From Christensenella minuta (GTDB lineage: Bacteria; Bacillota; Clostridia; Christensenellales; Christensenellaceae): a DNA stretch of 64,000 bases. Shown here one piece after another: positions 1 through 7,550 of the stretch. A program made the position numbers and the translations under genes. Under the pieces are notes generated by a model. The model was not told the DNA's origin and ran no database searches. It worked only from the letters and a program-made list of their open reading frames with translations. The stretch lies in assembly GCF_003628755.1 (NCBI RefSeq), contig NZ_CP029256.1, forward strand, positions 267,585-331,584, written 5' to 3'. Numbering within the stretch: position 1 is the stretch's first letter; each line of letters opens with the position of its first letter.

Positions 1-233
1 CGGTAGAATCTGAGCAGGATGCCAAACAGAACGGACAGCCCGGCAATTGCGATCACGCACATCAGAACGCTGCTCGACAAAAAAATACTGCTCAGGATAA
101 AACAGGCATATGAAAAAGCGCTCAGCTTTGAAAGGCCGCGCCGCAGTAGCTCAATCAGCAGAAGCACGACGCCTGCAAAGAAAGCGACTGTGCCGATTGC
201 TTGATAATTCATCCATAACGTCATATCCATCAT
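1..233 (-). CDS. Partial membrane protein, N-terminus only
   Basis: Reading leftward from two adjacent ATG codons at 233 and 230, an open frame runs off the window edge. It encodes a strongly hydrophobic protein starting MMDMTLWMNYQAIG, with at least two membrane helices (around residues 12-25 and 42-70) separated by a basic loop (ELLRRGLSK). The weak AAGG before the start and a TGCTATAAT box just upstream favour this strand. A 61-codon frame on the opposite strand is its shadow. The family is not recognisable from the visible part. Confidence 0.6.
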   Translation of the reverse strand, partial: MMDMTLWMNYQAIGTVAFFAGVVLLLIELLRRGLSKLSAFSYACFILSSIFLSSSVLMCVIAIAGLSVLFGILLRFY

Positions 234-248
234 AAATACCTTGCACCC

Positions 249-277
249 ATTATAGCATGACCGTATGGTTCGATAAA
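249..277 (-). promoter_or_regulatory. Promoter of the partial membrane gene
   Basis: On the minus strand an extended -10 (TGCTATAAT, core 254-249) lies 17 bases after a weak -35 (TTTATC, 277-272). The expected transcript start leaves a leader of only about ten bases before the ATG at 233. Confidence 0.45.
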
Positions 278-337
278 GTATGGACATAAAAAATTTACGG
301 AAAATTTGTTAACAAAGTATGCTTAATATGTTACTAT

Positions 338-343
338 TATAAT
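338..343 (+). promoter_or_regulatory. -10 box for the cdaA operon
   Basis: A perfect TATAAT lies in an AT-rich stretch 42 bases before the first gene of the operon. No good -35 is visible at 16-18 bases, so the assignment rests mainly on the -10 and on position. Confidence 0.4.
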
Positions 344-384
344 AAACATGGGTATCTGAAAACAGACCGTAAAGGGCGGAAATA

Positions 385-594
385 ATGGATATTATCGATC
401 GGACGCTGGCCTTTGCCAAGCGCGAGGACAGGCCCGTGATCGTCGTTTATCAAGGTAAAAAAGGAATCAGCCAGCGGCGTGTCTATGTGCGCGGCATTGC
501 CGGGGATAAAATAACGGTGTATTGCACGCAGAAAAAAGCAATTCGTGTTTTCGACAGGGCGGGGGTATTGTCTGCGATGCTCGCGGATGAGTAA
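385..594 (+). CDS. Small conserved-looking hypothetical protein
   Basis: A 69-residue protein with no signal peptide or membrane segment. It alternates beta-type stretches (VIVVYQGKKGISQRRVYVRGI, then KITVYCTQKKAIRVF), which resembles a single small beta domain such as a WYL-like or PilZ-like fold, but I do not recognise a family. It begins at ATG 385 after GGGCGGAAATA and is first in a tight run of genes ending with cdaR. The position suggests a regulatory accessory to the phosphatase or c-di-AMP genes; this is inference. Confidence 0.55.
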   Translation: MDIIDRTLAFAKREDRPVIVVYQGKKGISQRRVYVRGIAGDKITVYCTQKKAIRVFDRAGVLSAMLADE

Positions 595-604
595 GGATTA
601 AACG

Positions 605-835
605 ATGAAGGTGAACAGTGAGGAGAAGAAACGCGGAGCGCTGAATGAACTGGATAAAAAAATGCGTGAGTTTGCAAGGGAGCGCGAAACGCTGAATCAA
701 ATGAGCTCCGAGAGGATCGCGCTTGGAAAGCCCCTGACGGACGTGGCGCTCCTGAAACAAAACAAGACCTGCGGGGAGATCGGCGCTTCGATTACCCGGC
801 TGCAGGAATTTCTGGATGAAATCGAAGGAGATTGA
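605..835 (+). CDS. Small charged coiled-coil hypothetical protein
   Basis: A 76-residue, highly charged, almost wholly helical protein (MKVNSEEKKRGALNELDKK...). It starts 10 bases after the previous stop and ends 3 bases before the phosphatase gene, so the genes are very likely co-transcribed and perhaps translationally coupled. Its size and helical character recall Spo0E-type small regulators, but the characteristic SQELD motif is not present, so I do not assign that family. Confidence 0.55.
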   Translation: MKVNSEEKKRGALNELDKKMREFARERETLNQMSSERIALGKPLTDVALLKQNKTCGEIGASITRLQEFLDEIEGD

Positions 836-838
836 TTT

Positions 839-1921
839 TTGAACCGTGTAACGTACAGCACAGAATATATAGCATCCATCATCAATGCGATGAGCGACAT
901 GGTTCGGGTCATTGGCAGGGACGGACGGGTCCTGATGACGAACAGCGCTTTTGATGAGCGTTTCGGATACGAGGAGGGAATGGAATGCTATACGCCGTTC
1001 CATCAGGAAACGAGGTGTGAGCGCTGCCTGTCGCACGAGGTAATGCTGTCGGGCGAGACGCAGCGCCTGACGCGCAAGCTTTCCGGACGTGTGTATTCGG
1101 TGACCGTATCTCCCCTGAAAGACGAAGGCGAAAAGACGATCGCCGCCGTTGAAGTTTTCCGCGACATTACCCTTGACTACAACATCAAGCAAAATCTGCT
1201 GATGCAGAATGCGAAAATGCAGAAAGACCTGCAGCTGGCGCGGAAACTGCAGGAAGCCCTGGTAAAGGGCGCGCTGCCCAAGGTTGGCGGCGATTACGAG
1301 CTTACGGCGGGCTTCTTCCCGTGCGAAGCGGTCGGCGGCGATATTTATGACTGTACGGTCTATGATGATAAACTCGTTATGTATGTGGCGGATGTTTCGG
1401 GGCACGGCGTGATGCCGGCGATGCTCGCTGTCTTTTTCTCGCGCGTAGTGCGCGCGGCCTGCCTGACGGGCAATTTTCTTCCCTCGGAAATACTCAGCTA
1501 TGCGGAAAAGGAATATCTCGACCTGAATCTTTCCGATTCGATCTATATTACGGCCTTTATTACGGTGATCGATTTGAAGACCAACCGCGCGGCTTATTCC
1601 AATGCGGGCTTTTCCGTAATGCCCGTGATTTATCACGAAGGCAATTTTGAAGAGCTGTATATGCCGTCCCATCCGCTCTGCGACTGGTTTGGCGAGGAGG
1701 AATTCCAGGACGGATTTTTTGAATTCAAAAAAGGCATGCGTATGCTGATCTATACGGACGGAGTGGATAATATTCACAGCGATCCCAAGGTTAAGGACAG
1801 ACTGTTCGAGCTGCTGGGGAAAAAAGAATTCAGCAGCCGCCAGTTTATCAGCGAAGTGCGGGAAGAACTGCACAGCAAGCCTGAGGACGACCTTACGATG
1901 CTTCTGTGCGTGAAACAATAG
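839..1921 (+). CDS. PAS-domain PP2C (SpoIIE/RsbU-type) phosphatase
   Basis: A 360-residue protein beginning at TTG 839. The N-terminal third (about 1-110) is a PAS sensor with a CERC cysteine pair (residues 59-62) that could bind metal, heme or a cluster, or act as a thiol switch. A short coiled coil (about 115-140) leads to a SpoIIE-type PP2C domain with the metal-binding signatures GGDIYD and DVSGHGV and a C-terminal DDLTML. Such enzymes dephosphorylate anti-sigma-factor antagonists in partner-switching systems. No antagonist or anti-sigma gene is visible nearby. It is followed 19 bases later by cdaA, linking it to c-di-AMP signalling by location only. Confidence 0.85.
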   Translation: MNRVTYSTEYIASIINAMSDMVRVIGRDGRVLMTNSAFDERFGYEEGMECYTPFHQETRCERCLSHEVMLSGETQRLTRKLSGRVYSVTVSPLKDEGEKTIAAVEVFRDITLDYNIKQNLLMQNAKMQKDLQLARKLQEALVKGALPKVGGDYELTAGFFPCEAVGGDIYDCTVYDDKLVMYVADVSGHGVMPAMLAVFFSRVVRAACLTGNFLPSEILSYAEKEYLDLNLSDSIYITAFITVIDLKTNRAAYSNAGFSVMPVIYHEGNFEELYMPSHPLCDWFGEEEFQDGFFEFKKGMRMLIYTDGVDNIHSDPKVKDRLFELLGKKEFSSRQFISEVREELHSKPEDDLTMLLCVKQ

Positions 1922-1940
1922 CAACTGGGAGAAAAATATT

Positions 1941-2798
1941 TTGACAGATTTTTGGGAGCCGCTCAAAAATAGCCTGATGGCGTTTAGCTGGATGGACGTA
2001 ATCGATATTCTTGTCGTTGCGCTGATTTTGTATTGGCTGATTAAGATACTGGCCAAAACACGGGCGATCCGCGTTTTGATCGGTCTTGGCGTGATCCTGA
2101 TCCTGGCGCGTATTTTTGTGGCGATGGGCTTGCAGACGGCAACGTGGCTGATGAATGCGGTGATTCCGGCCGGGGCGATCGTTATCGTTATCCTTTTCCA
2201 GCCGGAGATCCGCCGCGCGCTCGAGGCGCTCGGCCGCGGGAAAATATTCAGCTTTGCCACAAAATCACAGATTGAAGTGCAAAACGCAGAACACATCATA
2301 GAGGAAATCTCGCGCGCAGTGCTGAATATGTCCAAGCAGAAGGTGGGAGCGATCCTTGTTTTCGAGCGGAAGACAGGCCTGGCGGACGTGCTTGATTCGG
2401 GTACGATGCTGGATGCGGATATTTCAAGCGAACTGATTGAAAATATTTTCTATCCGAATACGCCGCTGCACGACGGCGCGATGATCCTGCGGGACGACCG
2501 TATTATTGCGGCCGGCTGCTTCCTGCCCCTTTCGGACAACAAGCAGGTAGCGCAGGAACTTGGCACGCGCCACCGGGCGTCGCTGGGGATTTCCGAGGTA
2601 TCGGACGCGTATATCGTCGTTGTTTCGGAGGAAAAAGGGATCATTTCCTTTGCCTATGACGGCGTTTTGAAGCGTTATATTGACGCCAAAGCTCTAAAAG
2701 AGATACTCGAAGAGCTGTATATGCCGCAGGCGGGAAACAAGGAGCAGGGTAAGCTTGCGACCTTTAAATTCAAGCGCAAGGTGGGTGATGACAAATGA
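1941..2798 (+). CDS. cdaA: Diadenylate cyclase CdaA
   Basis: Membrane-bound cyclase that condenses two ATP to c-di-AMP. The 285-residue protein has three N-terminal membrane helices (about 20-95) and then a DAC domain with both hallmark motifs, LHDGAMIL (DGA) and GTRHRASLG (RHR). The start is TTG 1941, preceded by GGGAGAAA. The stop overlaps the next gene by ATGA (2795-2798), so cdaA and its regulator are translationally coupled. Length and architecture match the family. glmM, which follows cdaA-cdaR in many Firmicutes, is not present here. Confidence 0.95.
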   Translation: MTDFWEPLKNSLMAFSWMDVIDILVVALILYWLIKILAKTRAIRVLIGLGVILILARIFVAMGLQTATWLMNAVIPAGAIVIVILFQPEIRRALEALGRGKIFSFATKSQIEVQNAEHIIEEISRAVLNMSKQKVGAILVFERKTGLADVLDSGTMLDADISSELIENIFYPNTPLHDGAMILRDDRIIAAGCFLPLSDNKQVAQELGTRHRASLGISEVSDAYIVVVSEEKGIISFAYDGVLKRYIDAKALKEILEELYMPQAGNKEQGKLATFKFKRKVGDDK

Positions 2799-4045
2799 GT
2801 AAAATCGTTGCGGTCATCAAGCGCCTTTTCGTACAGAACTGGAAGATGAAGCTGATTGCGCTGATCTTCGCCTTTATTCTGTGGAGCTTTGTGATTGCGG
2901 AAGATAATCCGTACAAGACAAAGACTTTCCGCGACTTTCCCGTTACCTATACTGCGGCGGATGAGCTGCGGCAGAAAGACCTTACGACGTCGGAGCCTCT
3001 GGCCCAGCTTTTAAGTTCGGTGACGGTAACGGCGCAGGCGCGGGCGGACGCCCTCCAGTATTTGAATGAAAATATGATCCAGGTCACGGTAGACTTGTCC
3101 TCCATTGACGGCATAGGGGAATATACCCTTCGCGTGGAGGGGAAATCTTCGCTCAATGATACGACGGTCAATGTGGAGCCGTCCACCGTTACGGTCAATG
3201 TGGAAGAGATCGTTCCACGGTCTGTTCCGGTCGATGTACAGCTTACGGGCGAACAGGAAGGATTTTATTACGGGGAACCGGTTCTTGAAGACGAGACCAT
3301 CGAGATTCGGGGGGCCCGTTCCAAGGTAGAAAGCGTTGCGAAAGCAATCTGCAAGATTGACGTCGGCGAAATGACAGGACCGACAACGGCAAGTTATACC
3401 GTAGAGTATGTGGACAGCAAAGGGGAAACGATTCCTGCCAACAACTTTACCGGGAGCAGTTCCGTGATTGTGGAGCTGCCGGTCTATCCGCAGAAAGAGG
3501 TGCCTATCGACCTTGAGGCAGTCAGGAGCACCACATCGGGACTGGCGGAAGGTTATGAGATCACAGGCGTTACCGTCGAACCACAAGCTGTTAATATTGC
3601 GGGCAAGCTTGAAGACATTGAATCGATCGGTACGGTTACGCTGGAACCGATTGTCCTTGACAACGCAATGGGTGATACCATTGTGGAAGCGAATGTTAGG
3701 CTGCCGGAGGGCGTGATTGCATCCGTGCCTTCCAAGGTGCAGGTCCAGCTTACGATCATGCAGCCGGAACTCAGCCAGACGTATTCGGCGATGCGGATTG
3801 CCGCACGGAATCTGGAAGACGACAATCTTGACGTCTCCATTACGCCCTCGGCCGTGGACGTAACGGTGTATGGCACGCAGGCGGCTCTCGGTGATTTTTC
3901 AGCATCCCTGCTGAAACCATTCGTTGATCTTACGGGGCTTGGAAAAGGGGTACACCAAAATGTACCGGTGAAATTTCAAAACGAGCCGGACCTTGGAGTG
4001 CGGCCCGTTTCCTCGAGCACGACGGTTACGGTAACGATCAGCTAA
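2795..4045 (+). CDS. cdaR: CdaA regulatory protein CdaR (YbbR)
   Basis: A 416-residue protein with one N-terminal membrane anchor (about 18-36, LIALIFAFILWSFVI) and an extracellular region made of about four YbbR repeats, each of roughly 80-90 residues rich in V/T beta strands (VDLSSIDGIGEYTLRV, VTVNVEEI and later copies). In other Firmicutes CdaR binds CdaA and adjusts its activity. Its start overlaps the cdaA stop, the typical arrangement. Confidence 0.92.
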   Translation: MSKIVAVIKRLFVQNWKMKLIALIFAFILWSFVIAEDNPYKTKTFRDFPVTYTAADELRQKDLTTSEPLAQLLSSVTVTAQARADALQYLNENMIQVTVDLSSIDGIGEYTLRVEGKSSLNDTTVNVEPSTVTVNVEEIVPRSVPVDVQLTGEQEGFYYGEPVLEDETIEIRGARSKVESVAKAICKIDVGEMTGPTTASYTVEYVDSKGETIPANNFTGSSSVIVELPVYPQKEVPIDLEAVRSTTSGLAEGYEITGVTVEPQAVNIAGKLEDIESIGTVTLEPIVLDNAMGDTIVEANVRLPEGVIASVPSKVQVQLTIMQPELSQTYSAMRIAARNLEDDNLDVSITPSAVDVTVYGTQAALGDFSASLLKPFVDLTGLGKGVHQNVPVKFQNEPDLGVRPVSSSTTVTVTIS

Positions 4046-4072
4046 AATCCAACTCAATTGAAAGCAGTTTAG

Positions 4073-4091
4073 GGGCACCGTTACGGTGCCC
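4073..4091 (+). terminator. Hairpin between cdaR and the ATPase gene
   Basis: An 8-bp perfect stem (GGGCACCG / CGGTGCCC) with a three-base loop, followed only by CTTGCC rather than a T-run. It may be a weak terminator or an mRNA-stabilising hairpin at the end of the c-di-AMP operon. Confidence 0.4.
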
Positions 4092-4112
4092 TTGCCATAC
4101 GGGAGGAAAACG

Positions 4113-4796
4113 ATGAAAAGATTTAATATATTTGCGGGAAATTACGGAAGCGGCAAGACGGAGATTTCGCTCAATACGGCGCTGGCGCTGGCGAAGGACC
4201 GGAAGACCACTTTGGTGGATATGGATGTTGTGAATCCGTATTTTCGGAGTGCGGAAAGCGAGAAGCTTCTCGCGGATCACGGCATACGCCTGATCGCGCC
4301 GCCGTATGCCAATACAAATGTGGATGTCCCGGTACTGTCCGCAGAGGTGATGGCCGCATTTGAGAGCGAAACGGCGGTGTTCGATGCGGGCGGCGACCCG
4401 GTAGGGGCGGCCGCGCTTGGCGGGCTTTTGGCAAAATTCAGCGTCCATAGGGACGAGACGATGCTGTATTATGTTGTCAATGCGCGCAGGCCGCTGCAGC
4501 AGACGGTCCCGGAGATTATCGAAATGATGGAGCAGATCAGCGGACGTATCCGCCTTCAGGTGGACGGACTTATCAACAACACTAACCTTGGCCGCGAGAC
4601 CACGGCGGCGGACCTTGCGCACGGGCAGCAAATCTGCGAAAAGGTGAGCCGAAAAACAGGAGTTCCGGTTTCTTACATTGCGGGCAAGCCGGAAATCCTT
4701 GCCGCATTCCGGCCGCAGGGTGGGGATATCCCGGAAATACCGCTTGCCATATACACTTTTCCAGACTGGCTTGTTGACGATATAGATGAAAAGTGA
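4113..4796 (+). CDS. P-loop ATPase, CooC/MinD-like
   Basis: A 227-residue protein starting at ATG 4113 after GGGAGG; an in-frame ATG at 4086 lacks a ribosome site. It has a Walker A at the extreme N-terminus (GNYGSGKTE), a DMDVVNPYFR switch region and FDAGGDPVGA resembling the Walker B of SIMIBI-class NTPases such as CooC and MinD. It lies 76 bases upstream of a ferredoxin-type oxidoreductase operon, so a role in loading metal or cofactor, or in regulating that enzyme, is plausible. This is inference; no partner-specific motif is visible. Confidence 0.65.
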   Translation: MKRFNIFAGNYGSGKTEISLNTALALAKDRKTTLVDMDVVNPYFRSAESEKLLADHGIRLIAPPYANTNVDVPVLSAEVMAAFESETAVFDAGGDPVGAAALGGLLAKFSVHRDETMLYYVVNARRPLQQTVPEIIEMMEQISGRIRLQVDGLINNTNLGRETTAADLAHGQQICEKVSRKTGVPVSYIAGKPEILAAFRPQGGDIPEIPLAIYTFPDWLVDDIDEK

Positions 4797-4872
4797 TATT
4801 CTAAATGGAAGCGTTTTTAAGCGTTTTTTTGCAACATAAACGAAAAAATTTACATAAAAAAGGTGAGAAACA

Positions 4873-5079
4873 ATGGCAAAATTAACAATTTATGAGGATA
4901 CGTGCAAGGGCTGCGGCCTGTGCATCGGTGCGTGCCCGAAGGAACTTTTGGCGATCGATAAATCGCACCTCAATGCGAAGGGATATCATCCGATCGGGAT
5001 CGAACATATGGAGGACTGTATCGGCTGTGCATCGTGCGCGCGTATGTGCCCGGATTGTGCGCTCGAAGTAGACAAATAA
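4873..5079 (+). CDS. korD: 2-oxoacid:ferredoxin oxidoreductase, delta (ferredoxin) subunit
   Basis: A 68-residue protein with two bacterial-ferredoxin motifs, CKGCGLCIGACP and CIGCASCARMCP, that ligate two [4Fe-4S] clusters. It is first in a delta-alpha-beta-gamma operon, the order seen in archaeal-type four-subunit 2-oxoacid oxidoreductases. It passes electrons from the thiamine centre to soluble ferredoxin. The symbol assumes a 2-oxoglutarate enzyme (Kor); a branched-chain (Vor) enzyme would look the same. Confidence 0.85.
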   Translation: MAKLTIYEDTCKGCGLCIGACPKELLAIDKSHLNAKGYHPIGIEHMEDCIGCASCARMCPDCALEVDK

Positions 5080-5114
5080 GAAATTATTTTATTTTTAGGA
5101 TAAGGTGAATTTAT

Positions 5115-6176
5115 ATGGCAAAGGTATTGATGAAAGGAAACGAGGCGATTGCGGAAGCTGCCATCAAAGCGGGCTGTACGCATTATTTCGGCTACCCGAT
5201 TACGCCTCAGAATCAGATTCCTGAGTATATGTCAAAGCGTATGCCTCAGGTGGGTGGAACGTTCATTCAGGCGGAAAGCGAAGTGTCGGCAATCAACATG
5301 GTATATGGGGCCGCGGGCGCAGGAGCACGGGCGATGACGTCGTCGTCTTCCCCGGGAATCAGCTTGAAGCAGGAGGGCATCAGCTATATTGCGTGCGCAC
5401 AGCTTCCCTGCGTGGTTGTGAACATGATTCGTTCCGGTCCCGGTCTTGGTGGGATTCTCCCTTCGCAGGGAGATTATTTCCAGGCGACAAAGGGCGGCGG
5501 CCACGGAGATTACCACATGGTGGTGCTCGCGCCGTCGGGCGTACAGGAAGCGGCCGATCTCGTAGCGGAGGCCTTTGATATCGCGGATGAGTACCGGATT
5601 CCGGTAATGATCCTCGGGGACGGCATGATCGGCCAGATGATGGAGCCGGTAGAGTTCAAAGAACATGAAGGACGCAAGCTGCCGGAAAAGACGTGGGCGG
5701 CCAACGGCTGGAAGGATAAATCGCGCCCGCGCAACATCGTCAATTCGCTTTATATCGAGGCGGAGTCGATGGAAGAGGTGAACCGCCAGCTGCAGGAAAA
5801 ATATGCCGAGATTACGCAAAACGAAACGCGCGTGCAGGAGATTATGACGGAAGATGCGGAATATATTATCGCGGCGTTCGGCACTACGGCGCGCATTGCG
5901 AAAAATGCGGCCTTAAAGGCCCGTGAAATGGGGATCAAGGTCGGCGTGATCCGGCCGGTCACTCTTTGGCCCTTCCCGGCGGAAGCGTTTGCGAAGGCCG
6001 CAGACCGCGTCAAGGGGATTCTGTGTGTCGAGATGAACACGGGGCAGATGATCGAAGACGTGAAGCTTGCGGTGAACGGAAAGGTTCCGGTGGAATTCTA
6101 TGGCACGACGGGCGGCTTTGTTCCGGCTCCGGGGGCTGTCGTGGACGCACTGAAAAAATTGAAGGAGGGCAAATAA
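5115..6176 (+). CDS. korA: 2-oxoacid:ferredoxin oxidoreductase, alpha subunit
   Basis: A 353-residue protein covering the pyrimidine-binding and transketolase C-terminal domains. It opens with the family pattern [26 protein letters not shown] (18-residue core beginning at Gly-9) and continues with [12 protein letters not shown]. It oxidatively decarboxylates a 2-oxoacid to the acyl-CoA with reduction of ferredoxin, together with the beta subunit. The ferredoxin subunit is 35 bases upstream and the beta subunit starts 1 base after the stop. If the substrate is 2-oxoglutarate, the product succinyl-CoA would feed the 4-hydroxybutyrate genes at 20-28 kb. Substrate cannot be decided from sequence. 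Confidence 0.85.
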   Translation: MAKVLMKGNEAIAEAAIKAGCTHYFGYPITPQNQIPEYMSKRMPQVGGTFIQAESEVSAINMVYGAAGAGARAMTSSSSPGISLKQEGISYIACAQLPCVVVNMIRSGPGLGGILPSQGDYFQATKGGGHGDYHMVVLAPSGVQEAADLVAEAFDIADEYRIPVMILGDGMIGQMMEPVEFKEHEGRKLPEKTWAANGWKDKSRPRNIVNSLYIEAESMEEVNRQLQEKYAEITQNETRVQEIMTEDAEYIIAAFGTTARIAKNAALKAREMGIKVGVIRPVTLWPFPAEAFAKAADRVKGILCVEMNTGQMIEDVKLAVNGKVPVEFYGTTGGFVPAPGAVVDALKKLKEGK

Positions 6177-6177
6177 T

Positions 6178-6915
6178 ATGGCCAAGGTGTTTGAAAAGAC
6201 GAAAATGCTGACAGACGTGCCCTTCCATTATTGTCCGGGATGTACGCACGGCATTATCCACCGGCTGGTTGCTGAGTGCATCGAGGAACTGGGAATGCAG
6301 GATAAAGCGGTGGGCGTTGCGCCGGTCGGCTGTGCGGTATTTGCGTATAATTATTTCAACTGCGATATGATGGAGGCTGCGCACGGACGTGCGCCGGCTG
6401 TAGCGACGGGCATCAAGCGGGCCTGTCCGGACGATCTCGTCTTTACCTATCAGGGAGACGGAGACCTTGCGTCAATCGGTACGGCAGAGATCGTGCATGC
6501 CGCCGCGCGCGGAGAAAAGATTACGACGATCTTTGTCAACAACGCGATCTACGGCATGACGGGCGGCCAGATGGCGCCTACGACCCTTGTCGGCCAGGTC
6601 ACGACGACTTCGCCTTACGGCAGGAATGCGGAAACGCAGGGAATGCCGGTAAAGATGGCGGAGATGCTGGCAACGCTCGACGGGGCGTATTACATCGAAC
6701 GGACTTCCGTACATAATGTGCCCAACATTGTAAAAACGAAAAAAGCGATCAAGAAAGCATTTCAATACCAGATGGAAGGGAAAGGCTTTTCCATTGTGGA
6801 AATTCTCTCCACCTGCCCGACAAACTGGGGGCTGAGTCCGGTGGAAGCGCTGAAATGGCTTAATGATAACATGATTCCGCAATATCCTCTGGGCGTAACA
6901 AAGGAGGGCAGATAA
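6178..6915 (+). CDS. korB: 2-oxoacid:ferredoxin oxidoreductase, beta subunit (TPP-binding)
   Basis: A 245-residue thiamine-diphosphate subunit. It has the N-terminal YCPGCTHG motif, then the TPP/Mg site [12 protein letters not shown] followed by [16 protein letters not shown], all standard for this family. It starts directly after the alpha subunit with the ribosome site GGAGGGC lying inside the alpha coding end, so translation is probably coupled. The protein is soluble and forms the catalytic core with the alpha subunit. Confidence 0.88.
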   Translation: MAKVFEKTKMLTDVPFHYCPGCTHGIIHRLVAECIEELGMQDKAVGVAPVGCAVFAYNYFNCDMMEAAHGRAPAVATGIKRACPDDLVFTYQGDGDLASIGTAEIVHAAARGEKITTIFVNNAIYGMTGGQMAPTTLVGQVTTTSPYGRNAETQGMPVKMAEMLATLDGAYYIERTSVHNVPNIVKTKKAIKKAFQYQMEGKGFSIVEILSTCPTNWGLSPVEALKWLNDNMIPQYPLGVTKEGR

Positions 6916-6917
6916 TC

Positions 6918-7454
6918 ATGACAGAACAGATTATTTTGGCAGGCTTCGGCGGACAAGGCGTATTGCTCGCCGGACAGATCATCGCATATGCGGGGATGAA
7001 CGAAGGCAAGAACGTATCGTGGCTTCCGTCCTACGGGCCGGAGATGCGCGGCGGTACGGCGAACTGTAATGTTGTGGTATCAGATGAAGAGGTTGGCTCG
7101 CCCGTTGTGGTCGAGGCGGATTGCCTGATCGTGATGAACAGGCCGTCGCTTGAGAAATATGAAAAGGACCTGAAACCGGGCGGTTTGCTTCTGCTGGATT
7201 CCGACCTGATTGAAATCGAGCCTACGCGTACCGATATCAAGGTAATCAAGGTTCCGGCTAACTCGCTTGCGGAGCAGGCGGGGAGCATCAAGGCGGCCAA
7301 TATGGTGATGCTGGGGGCGTATAACGAATGCGCTCATGTTGTGGAAAACAAGACCATCATCGAATGCCTTGAGAAGATTATGGGCAAAAAGAAAGCGCAT
7401 CTGATCCCGATGAATGAACAGGCGCTTGAACTTGGTGCGCAGGCCGCGCGCTGA
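6918..7454 (+). CDS. korC: 2-oxoacid:ferredoxin oxidoreductase, gamma subunit
   Basis: A 178-residue gamma subunit with the typical start GFGGQGVLLAGQII and the conserved PSYGPEMRGGTANC segment. It binds CoA-side elements of the complex. It begins 2 bases after the beta stop and ends the operon, followed by a strong terminator at 7469. Confidence 0.87.
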   Translation: MTEQIILAGFGGQGVLLAGQIIAYAGMNEGKNVSWLPSYGPEMRGGTANCNVVVSDEEVGSPVVVEADCLIVMNRPSLEKYEKDLKPGGLLLLDSDLIEIEPTRTDIKVIKVPANSLAEQAGSIKAANMVMLGAYNECAHVVENKTIIECLEKIMGKKKAHLIPMNEQALELGAQAAR

Positions 7455-7468
7455 AAAGGAACAAAACC

Positions 7469-7494
7469 AGAACCGCTTCGGCGGTTCTTTTTTT
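7469..7494 (+). terminator. Terminator of the korDABC operon
   Basis: An 8-bp stem AGAACCGC / GCGGTTCT with a TTCG tetraloop, followed by seven T. Confidence 0.93.
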
Positions 7495-7507
7495 GAATAA
7501 ATAAAAT

Positions 7508-7542
7508 AAAAAGGTCCGCATTCTGTAAATGCGGACCTTTTT
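7508..7542 (-). terminator. Terminator of the PBP gene, probably bidirectional
   Basis: A 15-bp perfect stem AAAAAGGTCCGCATT / AATGCGGACCTTTTT with a 5-base loop lies between the convergent kor operon and the PBP gene. The flanking A and T runs make it work in both directions. Confidence 0.9.
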
Positions 7543-7550
7543 GTGTGCAG

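Noticed and set aside
19-204. 61-codon plus-strand frame at the left edge
   Set aside because: The opposite strand gives a coherent membrane protein with a promoter; this frame is its shadow.
467-2335. 622-codon open frame on the minus strand
   Set aside because: It is antisense to the phosphatase and cdaA genes, which have clear domains and ribosome sites. The translated protein is His/Arg/Ile-rich and matches no fold, as expected for a shadow in GC-rich coding DNA.
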